NCBI GenBank assembly: GCA_025353925.1
Contig: JANXNV010000049.1
Location: 1 to 32,194 of the forward strand
Direction of reading: 5' to 3'
DNA: 32,194 bases
Source: Armatimonadota bacterium
GTDB taxonomy: Bacteria; Armatimonadota; Armatimonadia; Armatimonadales; Capsulimonadaceae
In this document: positions 22,678-30,416 of the stretch, one piece after another
How the letters are laid out: the number at the start of each line of letters is the position of its first letter
Numbering within the stretch: the stretch's first letter is position 1
Made by a program: the position numbers and the translations under genes
The notes under the pieces: generated by a model
What the model saw: only the letters and a program-made list of their open reading frames with translations
What the model was told of the DNA's origin: nothing
The model's database searches: none

Positions 22678-23790
22678 ATGCGCATCGAAGGTCAAGCCGC
22701 TGTCCTGAATGAAGCCGGACGCGAAGTCGAAGTTGAAGAAGTCACCGTAGATGATCCCGGCCCCGGTGAAGTGCGGGTCAAGCTGGCCGCCTCGGGAGTC
22801 TGCCACACGGATCTGACCGTTAAGAATCTGCTGGGCAACGGCATGGCCTTTCCCATCGTGCTGGGCCATGAGGGGGCAGGGTATGTCGAAGCTCTGGGGG
22901 AGGGGGTGACCCACCTCGCTGTCGGCGATCCGGTCGTTCTCGCTTACCGTGCTCCCTGCGGCCAGTGCCCGGCGTGTCAGCGCGGCGATCCGCGTCATTG
23001 CTACATGGCCCTGCGGCCCGGCCAGCGCATCCAGCGCAAGCGGGACGGCGCACTCTGCTCTCAAGTGCTGCGCTGCGGGACGTTCTCGACTTACACCGTC
23101 GTCCACTCCAAAGCCGCTATCAAAATGCCGAAAGAAATGCCCCTGGACAAAGCCTGCTTAATCGCCTGCGGCGTGGTCACCGGGGTCGGCGCGGCCATGA
23201 ACACGACCCCAGTCTATGCCGGTGCGCGAGTGGCCGTCATCGGCTGCGGCGGCGTTGGGCTGTCGGTCATTCAGGGCGCGAAGCTGCAGCACGCACGGCA
23301 GATCATTGCGGTCGATGTCAGCGAAAATAAGCTCAAACAGGCTCTCGAGTTCGGTGCCACCCATACCGTCAACGCTTCGGCCGGCGACCCTGTGGCCTTG
23401 GTGCGGGCTTTGACCGAGGACGGCTGGGACGGCGGAGTCGAGTTCGCCTTTGAAGCCACCGGCATTCCGAAATGCACGGAACAGGCGATCAAGATGCTTT
23501 CCTACGGCGGCACCGCGACCACCATCGGCTTCCCGGCCGCCGAAGATGCCGTGACCCTGAACCTCGGCGATATGTCCACCGGCGTTTACTGGAACAAAGC
23601 GGGCCTGCGGGTCAGCCACTGCGGCGACGCCCTCCCTTCCCATGACTTCCCGCTCCTGGCCCAGCTCTACCTCGATGGCAAGCTGAAGCTGGATGAGATG
23701 GTGACGACCACGATTACGTTGAACGACGTGAACGAGGCGTTCGAAGCCATGCACCACGGGGATGTGCTGCGCAGCGTAATCCTATTCTGA
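22678..23790 (+). CDS. Zinc-dependent alcohol dehydrogenase (medium-chain, class III-like)
   Basis: The enzyme is 370 residues. Catalytic zinc ligands are Cys42 (GVCHTD), His64-Glu65 (GHEGAG) and Cys164 (IACGVVTG). The structural zinc site is Cys94, Cys97, Cys100 and Cys108. The Rossmann motif GCGGVG is at 189-194, followed by an aspartate (VDVSENK) that indicates NAD(H) preference. Overall it resembles class III and mycothiol- or glutathione-dependent formaldehyde dehydrogenases and aryl-alcohol dehydrogenases. GGAG is seven bases before the ATG, within the palindrome GGAGATCTCC. The exact alcohol or thiol adduct is not predictable. A secreted-protein gene follows after 17 bases. Confidence 0.92.
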   Translation: MRIEGQAAVLNEAGREVEVEEVTVDDPGPGEVRVKLAASGVCHTDLTVKNLLGNGMAFPIVLGHEGAGYVEALGEGVTHLAVGDPVVLAYRAPCGQCPACQRGDPRHCYMALRPGQRIQRKRDGALCSQVLRCGTFSTYTVVHSKAAIKMPKEMPLDKACLIACGVVTGVGAAMNTTPVYAGARVAVIGCGGVGLSVIQGAKLQHARQIIAVDVSENKLKQALEFGATHTVNASAGDPVALVRALTEDGWDGGVEFAFEATGIPKCTEQAIKMLSYGGTATTIGFPAAEDAVTLNLGDMSTGVYWNKAGLRVSHCGDALPSHDFPLLAQLYLDGKLKLDEMVTTTITLNDVNEAFEAMHHGDVLRSVILF

Positions 23791-23807
23791 GGCCGCGAGA
23801 GCCACTT

Positions 23808-24011
23808 ATGCAAAAAGCGACACTAGCCGTAGCAATCGCAGCTTTGATGGTTGCAGTTTGGGCACTACTGATGCGTCCCTCCACGCCGCCAGCCTATGCA
23901 CAGGCAGTGACCTCAGAAGTGGCGAGTGCTGACGTTTGGCGTAGTGAGCGCACCCATCCCGGCGAACTTTCAGGGGCTGGGAAGCGGAACTATCACAGCC
24001 ATGAAGGCTGA
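23808..24011 (+). pseudogene. Signal-peptide half of a frameshifted secreted protein
   Basis: This 67-codon frame begins with a clear signal sequence (MQKATLAVAIAALMVAVWAL, cleavage after AYAQA at about residue 32). After about residue 42 it runs into sequence with no obvious fold and stops. A second frame, one base ahead, is open from 23911 and continues with good coding character to 24330. A single inserted base between about 23911 and 23930 would explain both: joining the frames gives a signal peptide followed by TFGVVSAPIPANFQG. It could be a true pseudogene or a base-calling error. The gene follows the dehydrogenase by 17 bases and was probably co-transcribed. Confidence 0.55.
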
Positions 24012-24330
24012 GGTGGAAGTGGATGTCAAGCGGTACCGGCAGCCGGGCGGGCCGGGGACCGACATCAAGTTCCAGGCCGCCGATATCAATTCCGATGGAG
24101 CCTACGTCGAATTTACCGGCGTGTTTATCCGCAGAGTTGACAATAAGCGGTTTCCGTTCCGCGTCCTGTTCGGCGACGTGAATGCCGGTGGGGGAGACGT
24201 ATTTCCCGCTGACCGTCGGCGAGAGACAACGATGATGTCCAAATCCGTGATACTTGGCACGCGCTCTATGTCTGCCACGGTCACAACAGCGTTGTATGAA
24301 GCCGAAGATGATGTGCCGAATCTGAGATAG
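23926..24330 (+). CDS. Distal part of the frameshifted secreted protein
   Basis: Read from GTG 23926 the product is 134 residues, with no signal peptide of its own and no ribosome binding site at that GTG. The frame is open upstream only to 23911. It is a beta-rich domain (VEVDVKRYRQ, DIKFQAADINSDGAYVEFTGVFIRRVDNKRFPFRVLFGD) ending in a short acidic stretch. With the upstream signal-peptide frame it would make a secreted protein of about 170 residues. I do not recognise the domain. If translation really starts here, the protein would be cytoplasmic, which seems less likely. Confidence 0.55.
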   Translation: MLTFGVVSAPIPANFQGLGSGTITAMKAEVEVDVKRYRQPGGPGTDIKFQAADINSDGAYVEFTGVFIRRVDNKRFPFRVLFGDVNAGGGDVFPADRRRETTMMSKSVILGTRSMSATVTTALYEAEDDVPNLR

Positions 24331-24359
24331 TTATCTGTATTGCTGAAGGGGACAGACAG

Positions 24360-25769
24360 ATGAGTGACACCGAATTTGCAAAAACGAAACTTGGCATCCC
24401 GCCGCTGGCGGGTTTGGCGACGTACGAGGAAGCGGCGCGGGTCGGCTTCGGCGTGGATGAGAACGTTGAGCGAATGCGGCGGCTGAACTATGTCGAGGCG
24501 CGGCTGTATGAGATCTCGGCGGCGTTCATCAACCCGACCCCGGAATGGGAGATCAAAGGTGCCCTGAGCCTGCACCTGTATCTCGACGGCGAACATAGTC
24601 TGGCCCTGCGGGAGCGGGTCGCGGAGCTGCGCCGTCCGCCGCTGTTTCTCGATGAAGCCCCGGACGATAAACTGGCCGCGCTGATGGACGAAACCATTCG
24701 GGCACACGGTACGGTGGAGTTTTTGGCGGGGGTTTTCGGTGTTATCCGCCCGGCACTGCTAGCGGCGTACGAAGCGCATCTGGCCGCGGTCAATCCAGTC
24801 TTTGACTTCCCGACGAGCCGTTTTATGCGCCAGGCCGTGAGCGAAGAGGCCCAGATGCTGGATTGGGGTCGGCAGGCGCTCGCGGCCGTCACCCAGACGG
24901 CTGAAGCGTCGGAGACGGCGTCGGCGTGGCAGGCGCATCTCTCAGCGTATCTGGCGGCAGCGGGGGGTATCAGTGGCCGCGATGAGGTTCCGATAGCCCT
25001 GATCATTCCGGCCCCACGTGCGCTGGGCGAGTTCGTGGCCGATGTCGATCCGAAGCGGGACGCGCGTTCGGGAGACATCTACAACTTCCATTACCGTGCA
25101 AACGATGTCTACTCCGACACGGCGGCGGACTTCGACGAGCGCAATCTGGCACTGATGTACAAGCGTTTTCACGAGATGGATGTGCCCGAGATGATGGCGA
25201 GCATCGTCCTGCAGACGAAGGGCAAGCCCTGGGAATATTACCGGGACATGGGGCGGCAGCTCTGGGACGAGGCGCGGCACTCGATGATGGGCGAGGTCTG
25301 GTTTGCCAAGTACAATGTCGATTGGAGTCGCTACCCAAACCACGTCGGCTGGTCTATGCACCTGAACCTGGACCGGACGCCTTTAGAGCGGCACGTGATC
25401 CTGTACTATATCGAGCAGAGCCTGATGAACGGCAAGACCGGCAAGCGCGAAGAGTGGCGGATCGCGCAGCAGGCCAATGACCCGCTGGCGACCTATTTCC
25501 AGGATTTCGACTGGGCGGACGAGGTGCTGCACGCGCAGATCGGGCGACGCTGGCTGAAGCCCGACCTCGGCACGGTCAAAGACATTCTGGACAAAGCCGG
25601 AGAGATCATCGGTCGGCCCACGCCGTCTCTGGACTCGCGCCGCCTTCTGGCTCCGCAGGTGGACTGGTGGCCGCGTTATGTCCAGGACATTCTTGGTCGG
25701 CCCAGCACATCGGTGGCGGGGTCGGATAACCCGGTCATTCCAAAGTTCCAGACGATTGCTTCCGGGTAG
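24360..25769 (+). CDS. Ferritin-like (possible di-iron) protein, function unknown
   Basis: AAGGGG lies about nine bases before the ATG. The 469-residue product is largely helical. It carries paired motifs typical of ferritin-like di-iron proteins: Glu277 (VPEMMASIV), Glu304-x-x-His307 (WDEARHSMMGE), a Glu near 352 (YYIEQSL) and Glu388-x-x-His391 (WADEVLHAQIG). The N-terminal half has a similar but weaker layout (EIKGALSLHLYLDGEHSLAL), suggesting an internal duplication of the four-helix unit. Proteins with this EARH/ADEVxH pattern are annotated as DUF455-like. The reaction is unknown; an oxidase or hydroxylase is possible. Context (alcohol dehydrogenase upstream, mutM downstream) gives no firm hint. 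Confidence 0.65.
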   Translation: MSDTEFAKTKLGIPPLAGLATYEEAARVGFGVDENVERMRRLNYVEARLYEISAAFINPTPEWEIKGALSLHLYLDGEHSLALRERVAELRRPPLFLDEAPDDKLAALMDETIRAHGTVEFLAGVFGVIRPALLAAYEAHLAAVNPVFDFPTSRFMRQAVSEEAQMLDWGRQALAAVTQTAEASETASAWQAHLSAYLAAAGGISGRDEVPIALIIPAPRALGEFVADVDPKRDARSGDIYNFHYRANDVYSDTAADFDERNLALMYKRFHEMDVPEMMASIVLQTKGKPWEYYRDMGRQLWDEARHSMMGEVWFAKYNVDWSRYPNHVGWSMHLNLDRTPLERHVILYYIEQSLMNGKTGKREEWRIAQQANDPLATYFQDFDWADEVLHAQIGRRWLKPDLGTVKDILDKAGEIIGRPTPSLDSRRLLAPQVDWWPRYVQDILGRPSTSVAGSDNPVIPKFQTIASG

Positions 25770-25806
25770 CGCGACTTCAATAAGTCAACTGTAGAAAGTT
25801 AAATGT

Positions 25807-26634
25807 ATGCCGGAATTGCCGGAGGTGGAGACGCTGCGGCGGGGTTTGGAAAAGCATCTGGTCGGGCGAACGATCCTCGAAGCTCGGGTGCGTGTCGGGA
25901 AGATGGTCAAGGGAACGATCACCGATCCGAATGTGTTCAATAGCAGTCTACGTGGCACGGAAATCCTTTTTGTGGGCCGCCGTGGAAAGCACTTGATTAA
26001 TAAGCTGAGTTCCGGGTATTATCTACTGTTCCATTTGAATATGCGCGGGCAATTGCTGATGACCTCTATAGAGGAGCCGGAAGCGAAATATCTGGCGGCA
26101 GCGTTCGTACTGGACAATGGTCAGGAGCTGCGGTTTCACGATATGTGGACCTGGGGCGAGATGCGCCTTGTCACCGAAAATGAGCTGACCGAGCACCCGG
26201 CACTGCGGGGGATGGGTCCGGAGCCGCTTTCGGAATCGTGGACAGTACAGGAACTGTCGGTTGGTCTGGCGAAGCGTCCGAAGACCGCAATCAAAGCCGT
26301 TTTACTGGATCAAGCCGTGCTGGCCGGAGTTGGCAACATTTATGCAGATGAGTCACTGCACCGGGCCGGGGTTCAGCCTCTGCGGCAAGCCGGGTCGCTG
26401 ACCGAAGCTGAAGCCGAGCGTCTGCACCGCGAGATCCGGGCCGTGTTAACCGAAGCGACCGAGGGCGGCGGGACGACCAGCGACAATTATGTGGATGCTG
26501 AAGGGCAGATCGGGCGTTTCGTTCCGAAGGTTTACGACCGGGGCGGAAAGCCGTGCGTCGCCTGTGGAGCCGCTCTGACGCGCATCCGTGTGACGGGACG
26601 GGGTACAGTTTACTGCGCCGCCTGCCAACATTAA
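25807..26634 (+). CDS. mutM: Formamidopyrimidine-DNA glycosylase
   Basis: The 275 residues match the Fpg/MutM family end to end, at its usual length. After removal of Met1, Pro2 is the catalytic amine (MPELPEVETLRRGL), with Glu3 and Glu6 essential. Lys61 (GRRGKHLI), Asn177 (GVGNIYADESLHRAG) and the C-terminal zinc finger (Cys250, Cys253, Cys270, Cys273) are all present. It removes 8-oxoguanine and ring-opened purines from DNA and nicks the abasic site. It lies 37 bases after the ferritin-like gene, with only a weak AAAG before the ATG, and 75 bases before rpsA. Confidence 0.97.
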   Translation: MPELPEVETLRRGLEKHLVGRTILEARVRVGKMVKGTITDPNVFNSSLRGTEILFVGRRGKHLINKLSSGYYLLFHLNMRGQLLMTSIEEPEAKYLAAAFVLDNGQELRFHDMWTWGEMRLVTENELTEHPALRGMGPEPLSESWTVQELSVGLAKRPKTAIKAVLLDQAVLAGVGNIYADESLHRAGVQPLRQAGSLTEAEAERLHREIRAVLTEATEGGGTTSDNYVDAEGQIGRFVPKVYDRGGKPCVACGAALTRIRVTGRGTVYCAACQH

Positions 26635-26669
26635 ATTCTAACTAAGAACCAGAAGTATATTACTAATCA

Positions 26670-26685
26670 AGGACAATCGTGTCCT
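26670..26685 (+). promoter_or_regulatory. Stem-loop in the rpsA leader
   Basis: AGGACA (26670-26675) and TGTCCT (26680-26685) enclose an ATCG loop, just upstream of the GAGGAG that serves rpsA. S1 represses its own translation in other bacteria, so a leader hairpin here is of interest; nothing more is shown by sequence alone. Confidence 0.35.
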
Positions 26686-26709
26686 AATGCTGAGGAGCAC
26701 TACGAAACT

Positions 26710-28335
26710 ATGCCGGCCGTACCCGAAGATGTTATGACCAACGAACAGGCTGCCCCCGCGGCAGTGGAGACGGCTCCCCCTGCAACACCGACGGCGGCAC
26801 CCGCCGCAGTCGAAGCCAATGGCACGGCGCAAGCCGCTGCTCCGCCCCCGGCACCGATGCCTGCCCCGGCACCTGTGCCCGCTCCGGCGGCCGTGCGCGA
26901 AGAAAAACCGATGAGCCAATCGGATTTCGAGAGCATGTTCAAAGAGCTGGCGGAAGGAGACGTAGTCATTGGGACGGTCGTCCACATTGACAAAGACGGC
27001 GTGCTCGTCGATGTCGGCAGCAAAAGTGAAGGGGTCGTTCGCCCGAACGAGCTCTCCCGCGAGCCGTACGACAATATCGAAGACGTTGTTTCGATCAATG
27101 AGCAGATCAAGGTCGTCGTCATTGGCCGCACCGACGAAGGCCAGCTTCTGCTGTCCAAAAAGCGGGCAGACTTCGAGAAGGCCTGGGACAAGGTCATCGA
27201 GGCCATGAACGACGGCACGATCCTGCATGCAATGGTCTCCGAGCGGGTCAAGGGCGGCCTGGTCGTCGATCTGGGAATCCGCGGCTTCGTTCCGGCGTCC
27301 CATGTCGGCTCAGGCGACTTCAAGCATCAGAACCTGGACAAGTATGTCGGCCAGAGTATTCCGCTGAAAGTCATCGAAGTGGACCGGGACCGGCGCAAAG
27401 TCGTCCTGTCCAACCGAATGGCGACGGAAGAAGAGCGGCGCAGCAAGAAAGATGAGACGCTGGCCTCCCTCAAAGAGGGCGAAGTCCGCAAGGGCATCGT
27501 TCGCCGCGTCACCGACTACGGGGCGTTCATCGACCTCGGTGGCATCGACGGTCTGCTGCACGTTTCCGAGATGTCCTGGTCACGGATCAATCATCCCAGC
27601 GAAGTCCTGAAAAACGGGCAGGAACTGGATGTCATGATCCTGAAGCTGAAGCTGGATCAGGGCCGTATCAGCCTGGGTCTGCGCCAGATTTTGCCGGACC
27701 CATGGACGGAGATCGGCGACAAGTATAAAGTCGGCGATCTGGTCAAGGTCACTATTTCGAGACTGGTTCCGTTCGGGGCGTTTGTCACGTTGGAAGAAGG
27801 CGTCGAAGCCATCATCCCGACCAGCGAGCTGGCGGAGCGGCGGATCGCCAAGCCTTCCGATGCGGTCAACCCCGGCGAAATCGTCGAGGCCCGAATCATC
27901 GAGATGCGTGCCGACGAGCGCAAAATGACCCTGTCGATCCGGCGTGTCCTCGAGTCCACGACGGCTCAGCCCTATGTTCCGGAGCCGGACCTTGCCGGTG
28001 GACGCGGGCGCGAAGTGCGCGGCGGACGCGGTGAGCGTGATGGCCGCCCGGTCGCCGGCGAGCGCGAAGGTGGAGCGGTCAGTCCGCCCCGCGAGCGGCC
28101 ACGGCGTGAGCGTAGCGGCGGTGGTGGCGGGAGCCGAGGCGGTCGTGACACGGGTTACGGCGGCGATTCGGAAGACGACTACAAAGAGTTCAAGAACTAT
28201 CGTGCGACCCAGCGCGAAGAAACGTTCGGCACCAGCCTGGCGGACGTCTTCGGGGAGCACTTCGGGAAGGACCTGGCAGCGACCGAGTCCGAGGCCGAAC
28301 CGGCAGCCACCGAAGGGGAAGCCGAGAAAGAGTAA
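26710..28335 (+). CDS. rpsA: 30S ribosomal protein S1
   Basis: The 541-residue product has an unusual N-terminal extension of about 65 residues made mostly of Ala and Pro. Four S1/OB-fold RNA-binding domains follow at about 82-152, 168-238, 255-326 and 341-412. The third (GIVRRVTDYGAFIDLGGIDGLLHVSEMSW) is the most canonical. A C-terminal tail of about 125 residues is rich in Arg and Gly (RGG-like) and then acidic. Proteobacterial S1 has six domains; the four-domain form is usual in Gram-positive and several other phyla. GAGGAG is about 12 bases before ATG 26710; ATG 26734 is an in-frame alternative. It binds mRNA for translation initiation, and the RGG tail may add nucleic-acid contacts. Confidence 0.95.
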   Translation: MPAVPEDVMTNEQAAPAAVETAPPATPTAAPAAVEANGTAQAAAPPPAPMPAPAPVPAPAAVREEKPMSQSDFESMFKELAEGDVVIGTVVHIDKDGVLVDVGSKSEGVVRPNELSREPYDNIEDVVSINEQIKVVVIGRTDEGQLLLSKKRADFEKAWDKVIEAMNDGTILHAMVSERVKGGLVVDLGIRGFVPASHVGSGDFKHQNLDKYVGQSIPLKVIEVDRDRRKVVLSNRMATEEERRSKKDETLASLKEGEVRKGIVRRVTDYGAFIDLGGIDGLLHVSEMSWSRINHPSEVLKNGQELDVMILKLKLDQGRISLGLRQILPDPWTEIGDKYKVGDLVKVTISRLVPFGAFVTLEEGVEAIIPTSELAERRIAKPSDAVNPGEIVEARIIEMRADERKMTLSIRRVLESTTAQPYVPEPDLAGGRGREVRGGRGERDGRPVAGEREGGAVSPPRERPRRERSGGGGGSRGGRDTGYGGDSEDDYKEFKNYRATQREETFGTSLADVFGEHFGKDLAATESEAEPAATEGEAEKE

Positions 28336-28345
28336 GCGTATTCAG

Positions 28346-28374
28346 AAAAGCCCCTGCAATTTGCAGGGGCTTTT
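28346..28374 (+). terminator. Strong intrinsic terminator after rpsA
   Basis: A 14-bp perfect inverted repeat (28346-28359 and 28361-28374), with core GCCCCTGCA/TGCAGGGGC and a small AT loop, is followed by TTTT. Because it lies only 15 bases before the coaE start, coaE expression must rely on read-through or on a promoter I cannot see. Confidence 0.9.
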
Positions 28375-28388
28375 CGAGTTTGAGCCGT

Positions 28389-28979
28389 ATGAAGATTTTG
28401 GGCATCACCGGCGGTGTGGCGACGGGAAAAAGCACTGTCACCCGAATGCTTTCGGATCTCGGCGCACCGACGATCAGTGCCGATGCGATTGCTCGCGCTC
28501 AGCTTGCGCCCGGAACGGAGACGACCCGCGCAGTTCTTGCCGCTTTTCCGGATTGCCGTGACCCGGCGGGGCAGGGGATCGACCGCCACGCCCTCGGCAA
28601 GCGCATCTTCGCTGATCCTATCCAGCGTGCTCGCTTGGAAGTACTGACACACCCGGCGATCATCGCGGCACTCCGTACCCGGATCTCCGAGTGGCGAGAT
28701 GCCGGGTCGGGCATGGCCGCCGCCGCTGAAATACCGCTGCTCTTTGAGGCCAAATTGGAGGCACTGGTGGATTGCGTGGTAGTCGTCGCCTGCATGGAAG
28801 AAACCCAAGTCGCACGCCTCCAAGCGCGTCAGGGCATGACTGAAGCGGAAGCACGGAGGCAGATAGCGGCCCAGTGGCCGCTGCCTTCTAAAATTGACCG
28901 TGCGGATGTCGTCATCACGACCGACAAAGATATGGCAGACACCCGCCGTCAGGTACAAGCACTCTGGGATTCACTATGA
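28389..28979 (+). CDS. coaE: Dephospho-CoA kinase
   Basis: The 196-residue protein begins MKILGITGGVATGKSTVTRM with the P-loop GGVATGKS at residues 8-15. It continues with ISADAIAR (the DADxIAR-like substrate loop), RLEVLTHPAI and EIPLLFEA, all CoaE signatures. It phosphorylates the 3'-hydroxyl of dephospho-CoA, the last step of coenzyme A synthesis, in the cytoplasm. I used ATG 28389; a TTG nine bases upstream is possible. The stop overlaps cysC by ATGA, so the two are coupled. The strong rpsA terminator sits just upstream. Confidence 0.95.
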   Translation: MKILGITGGVATGKSTVTRMLSDLGAPTISADAIARAQLAPGTETTRAVLAAFPDCRDPAGQGIDRHALGKRIFADPIQRARLEVLTHPAIIAALRTRISEWRDAGSGMAAAAEIPLLFEAKLEALVDCVVVVACMEETQVARLQARQGMTEAEARRQIAAQWPLPSKIDRADVVITTDKDMADTRRQVQALWDSL

Positions 28980-29527
28980 CACAACAAGGCTTTACGCTCT
29001 GGCTGACCGGCCTCTCCGGCTCCGGCAAATCCACGCTGACTACTGCGCTGGCGGACATATTCCGGGAACGCGGCTGCTCAGTCGAGCTTTTGGACGGCGA
29101 TGAGGTGCGCACGCACCTTTCCAAAGGGCTGACTTTCAGTAAAGAGGATCGAGACATCAATGTCCGCCGTATCGGCTACGTCGCCCGCCTTCTGGCCCGG
29201 AATGGGGTCATCGTGCTGACAGCGGCGATCTCGCCGTACAAAGACATCCGGGCGGAGGTCCGCGCTGAGCATGAGGCGGCTAACGTGCCGTTCTTCGAAG
29301 TCTACGCCCAGGCGAGCCTAAAGGCCCTGTCAGAGCGCGACGTCAAGGGCCTGTACAAGAAAGCGTTAGCCGGGGAAATCCCACACTTCACCGGCATCTC
29401 CGATCCCTATGAAGCCCCGATCAACCCGGAAGTCACTGTGCACACGGACCGGGACACAGTTGCCGAGTCCATTTCTCAGATTTTGGGGGAATTGGAGCGG
29501 CGGGGGCTGATTGGACGAGGCTCATGA
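28976..29527 (+). CDS. cysC: Adenylyl-sulfate (APS) kinase
   Basis: The 183-residue protein has the P-loop GLSGSGKST (12-20), LLDGDEVRTHLSKGLTFSKEDRDINVRRIGYVA, AAISPYKDIR, the lid segment KGLYKKALAGEIPHFTGISDPYEAP and the closing NPEV; these are the CysC fingerprints. It phosphorylates APS to PAPS, the donor for sulfotransferases and for assimilatory reduction. No ATP sulfurylase or sulfotransferase is in the window, so the metabolic purpose is open. Sulfation of the surface polysaccharide is one possibility but unproven. It ends in a bidirectional terminator shared with the convergent tRNA gene. Confidence 0.95.
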   Translation: MTQQGFTLWLTGLSGSGKSTLTTALADIFRERGCSVELLDGDEVRTHLSKGLTFSKEDRDINVRRIGYVARLLARNGVIVLTAAISPYKDIRAEVRAEHEAANVPFFEVYAQASLKALSERDVKGLYKKALAGEIPHFTGISDPYEAPINPEVTVHTDRDTVAESISQILGELERRGLIGRGS

Positions 29528-29533
29528 CACAAA

Positions 29534-29561
29534 AAAAGAGAACCATTTCTGGTTCTCTTTT
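29534..29561. terminator. Bidirectional intrinsic terminator between cysC and tRNA-Glu
   Basis: AAAAGAGAACC (29534-29544) and GGTTCTCTTTT (29551-29561) form an 11-bp perfect stem around a six-base loop. T-rich tracts occur on both sides, so it can stop cysC rightwards and the tRNA leftwards. Confidence 0.9.
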
Positions 29562-29566
29562 CTTCT

Positions 29567-29642
29567 TGGTAGCCCCTGCCGGTCTCGAACCGGCGATCTT
29601 CCACGTGAAAGGCGGACGTCATAACCACTAGACCAAGGGGCC
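29567..29642 (-). tRNA. tRNA-Glu (anticodon TTC)
   Basis: On the minus strand the cloverleaf is complete: acceptor GGCCCCT with AGGGGCT (one G-T pair), D arm from TGGTCTAGTGGTTA, anticodon stem TCCGC/GTGGA around loop CTTTCAC with anticodon TTC, variable AGATC, T arm GCCGG-TTCGAGA-CCGGC, discriminator A. The 3' CCA is encoded in the DNA (29567-29569). Its 5' end overlaps the rescued end of the neighbouring frameshifted gene. Confidence 0.95.
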
Positions 29643-30309
29643 AACATTGAGTGCTAAATCCATCCAACGCGCTAGTTTCTGTCGTATCTTCGTATGACTT
29701 GCTTTAATATGGCATGTGCCATATCTCTGAACGTTGACCTTATGGCCACCACTCGCCCGACTTAAAGCTGCCGTTGTTTTTTGGAAACTGGTACTAGCCA
29801 GTCCGGTTACATTTTTGCCAATACTGCTCCGCAGTCGTCACGCACAAACAGGGATGCAAATGAATGGCACAGCGCACTGAACTGTCCGGAATACCTATTG
29901 TTTCAAAGAACCTGAGTCCTGAACTGATAACACGCGGATCGCAGTTCGACGGGCAAAGACCATTCTGGTTGGTTTTACTGCCTTCCCCAATATACAGTGC
30001 CAGACCAAACATAAACTGCGGATTTGACGCGAGCAGTTCGTACTCCTCTTCAGCTTCCAAACGATATTCGCCCCAGCGAATGTCGCGCCTCTTGCGCTCA
30101 TTACGGCTGAACTTCTCGCGTCCTGCACTAATCTTGTTCTCAATTTGAGCAATCTGCTCATCCGTGAGAGGAATATTGCGCAGCCAGAGTCTGAGAGTGC
30201 TTTTAGAAACGCCGACTTCCTTCAATATGTCATTGTAGCTCATTCCCCGCGCACGAAGAGAGAGTGCTCTTTGCTTTTCCGCAGACTTCATGCCTGTGAG
30301 TGCCTCCAT
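29628..30309 (-). pseudogene. Frameshifted HTH plus homing-endonuclease-like gene
   Basis: The intact 5' frame (30309 down to 29794) encodes 171 residues. A helix-turn-helix lies at about 23-44 (MSYNDILKEVGVSKSTLRLWL), followed by a basic helical linker and GLALYIGEGSKTNQNGLCPSNCDPRVI (from about 101), a motif of a LAGLIDADG-like family. The frame stops just after EQYWQK. Shifting by one base there continues with VTGLASTSFQKTTAALSRAS, then YGTCHIKASHTKIRQKLARW, which is the usual C-terminus of this family, and ends at a TAG (29628-29630) inside the tRNA-Glu gene. The shift is at an A5 run (29812-29816), so a one-base slip is the likely cause. It has its own promoter. ATG 30291 is an alternative start. 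Confidence 0.75.
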
Positions 30310-30338
30310 AGCCTATTCGGAATTCCAACAACTTGCCA

Positions 30339-30368
30339 ATTGTACCTAAAACGCCCGGCGTTTGTCAA
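30339..30368 (-). promoter_or_regulatory. Sigma-70 promoter of the HTH gene
   Basis: Leftwards, TTGACA (30363-30368) and TACAAT (30339-30344) are spaced by 18 bases. Transcription would start near 30332, about 23 bases before the start codon. Confidence 0.75.
30349..30363. promoter_or_regulatory. 15-bp palindromic operator candidate inside the promoter spacer
   Basis: AAACGCC-C-GGCGTTT fills the space between the -35 and -10 of the HTH gene promoter. A third half-site, GGCGTTT, lies at 30389-30395, upstream of the -35, so AAACGCCCGG (30349-30358) can also pair with CCGGGCGTTT (30386-30395). The layout suits a repressor or a MerR-like activator; the HTH protein itself is one candidate. The structure might also act as a weak terminator for the NlpC/P60 gene. 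Confidence 0.5.
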
Positions 30369-30416
30369 CCGATTCAGGACGAATCCCGGGCGTTTCTCGG
30401 CGGAATTCCCCGCAGA

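Noticed and set aside
23905-23940. Programmed ribosomal frameshift in the split secreted gene
   Set aside because: There is no slippery heptamer, internal ribosome-binding-like sequence or downstream hairpin; a simple one-base change explains the pattern.
29567-29642. tRNA-Glu as an attachment site for an integrated element
   Set aside because: There is no integrase gene and no duplicated tRNA 3' end in the window, and the broken neighbouring gene abuts the 5' side rather than the usual 3' side.
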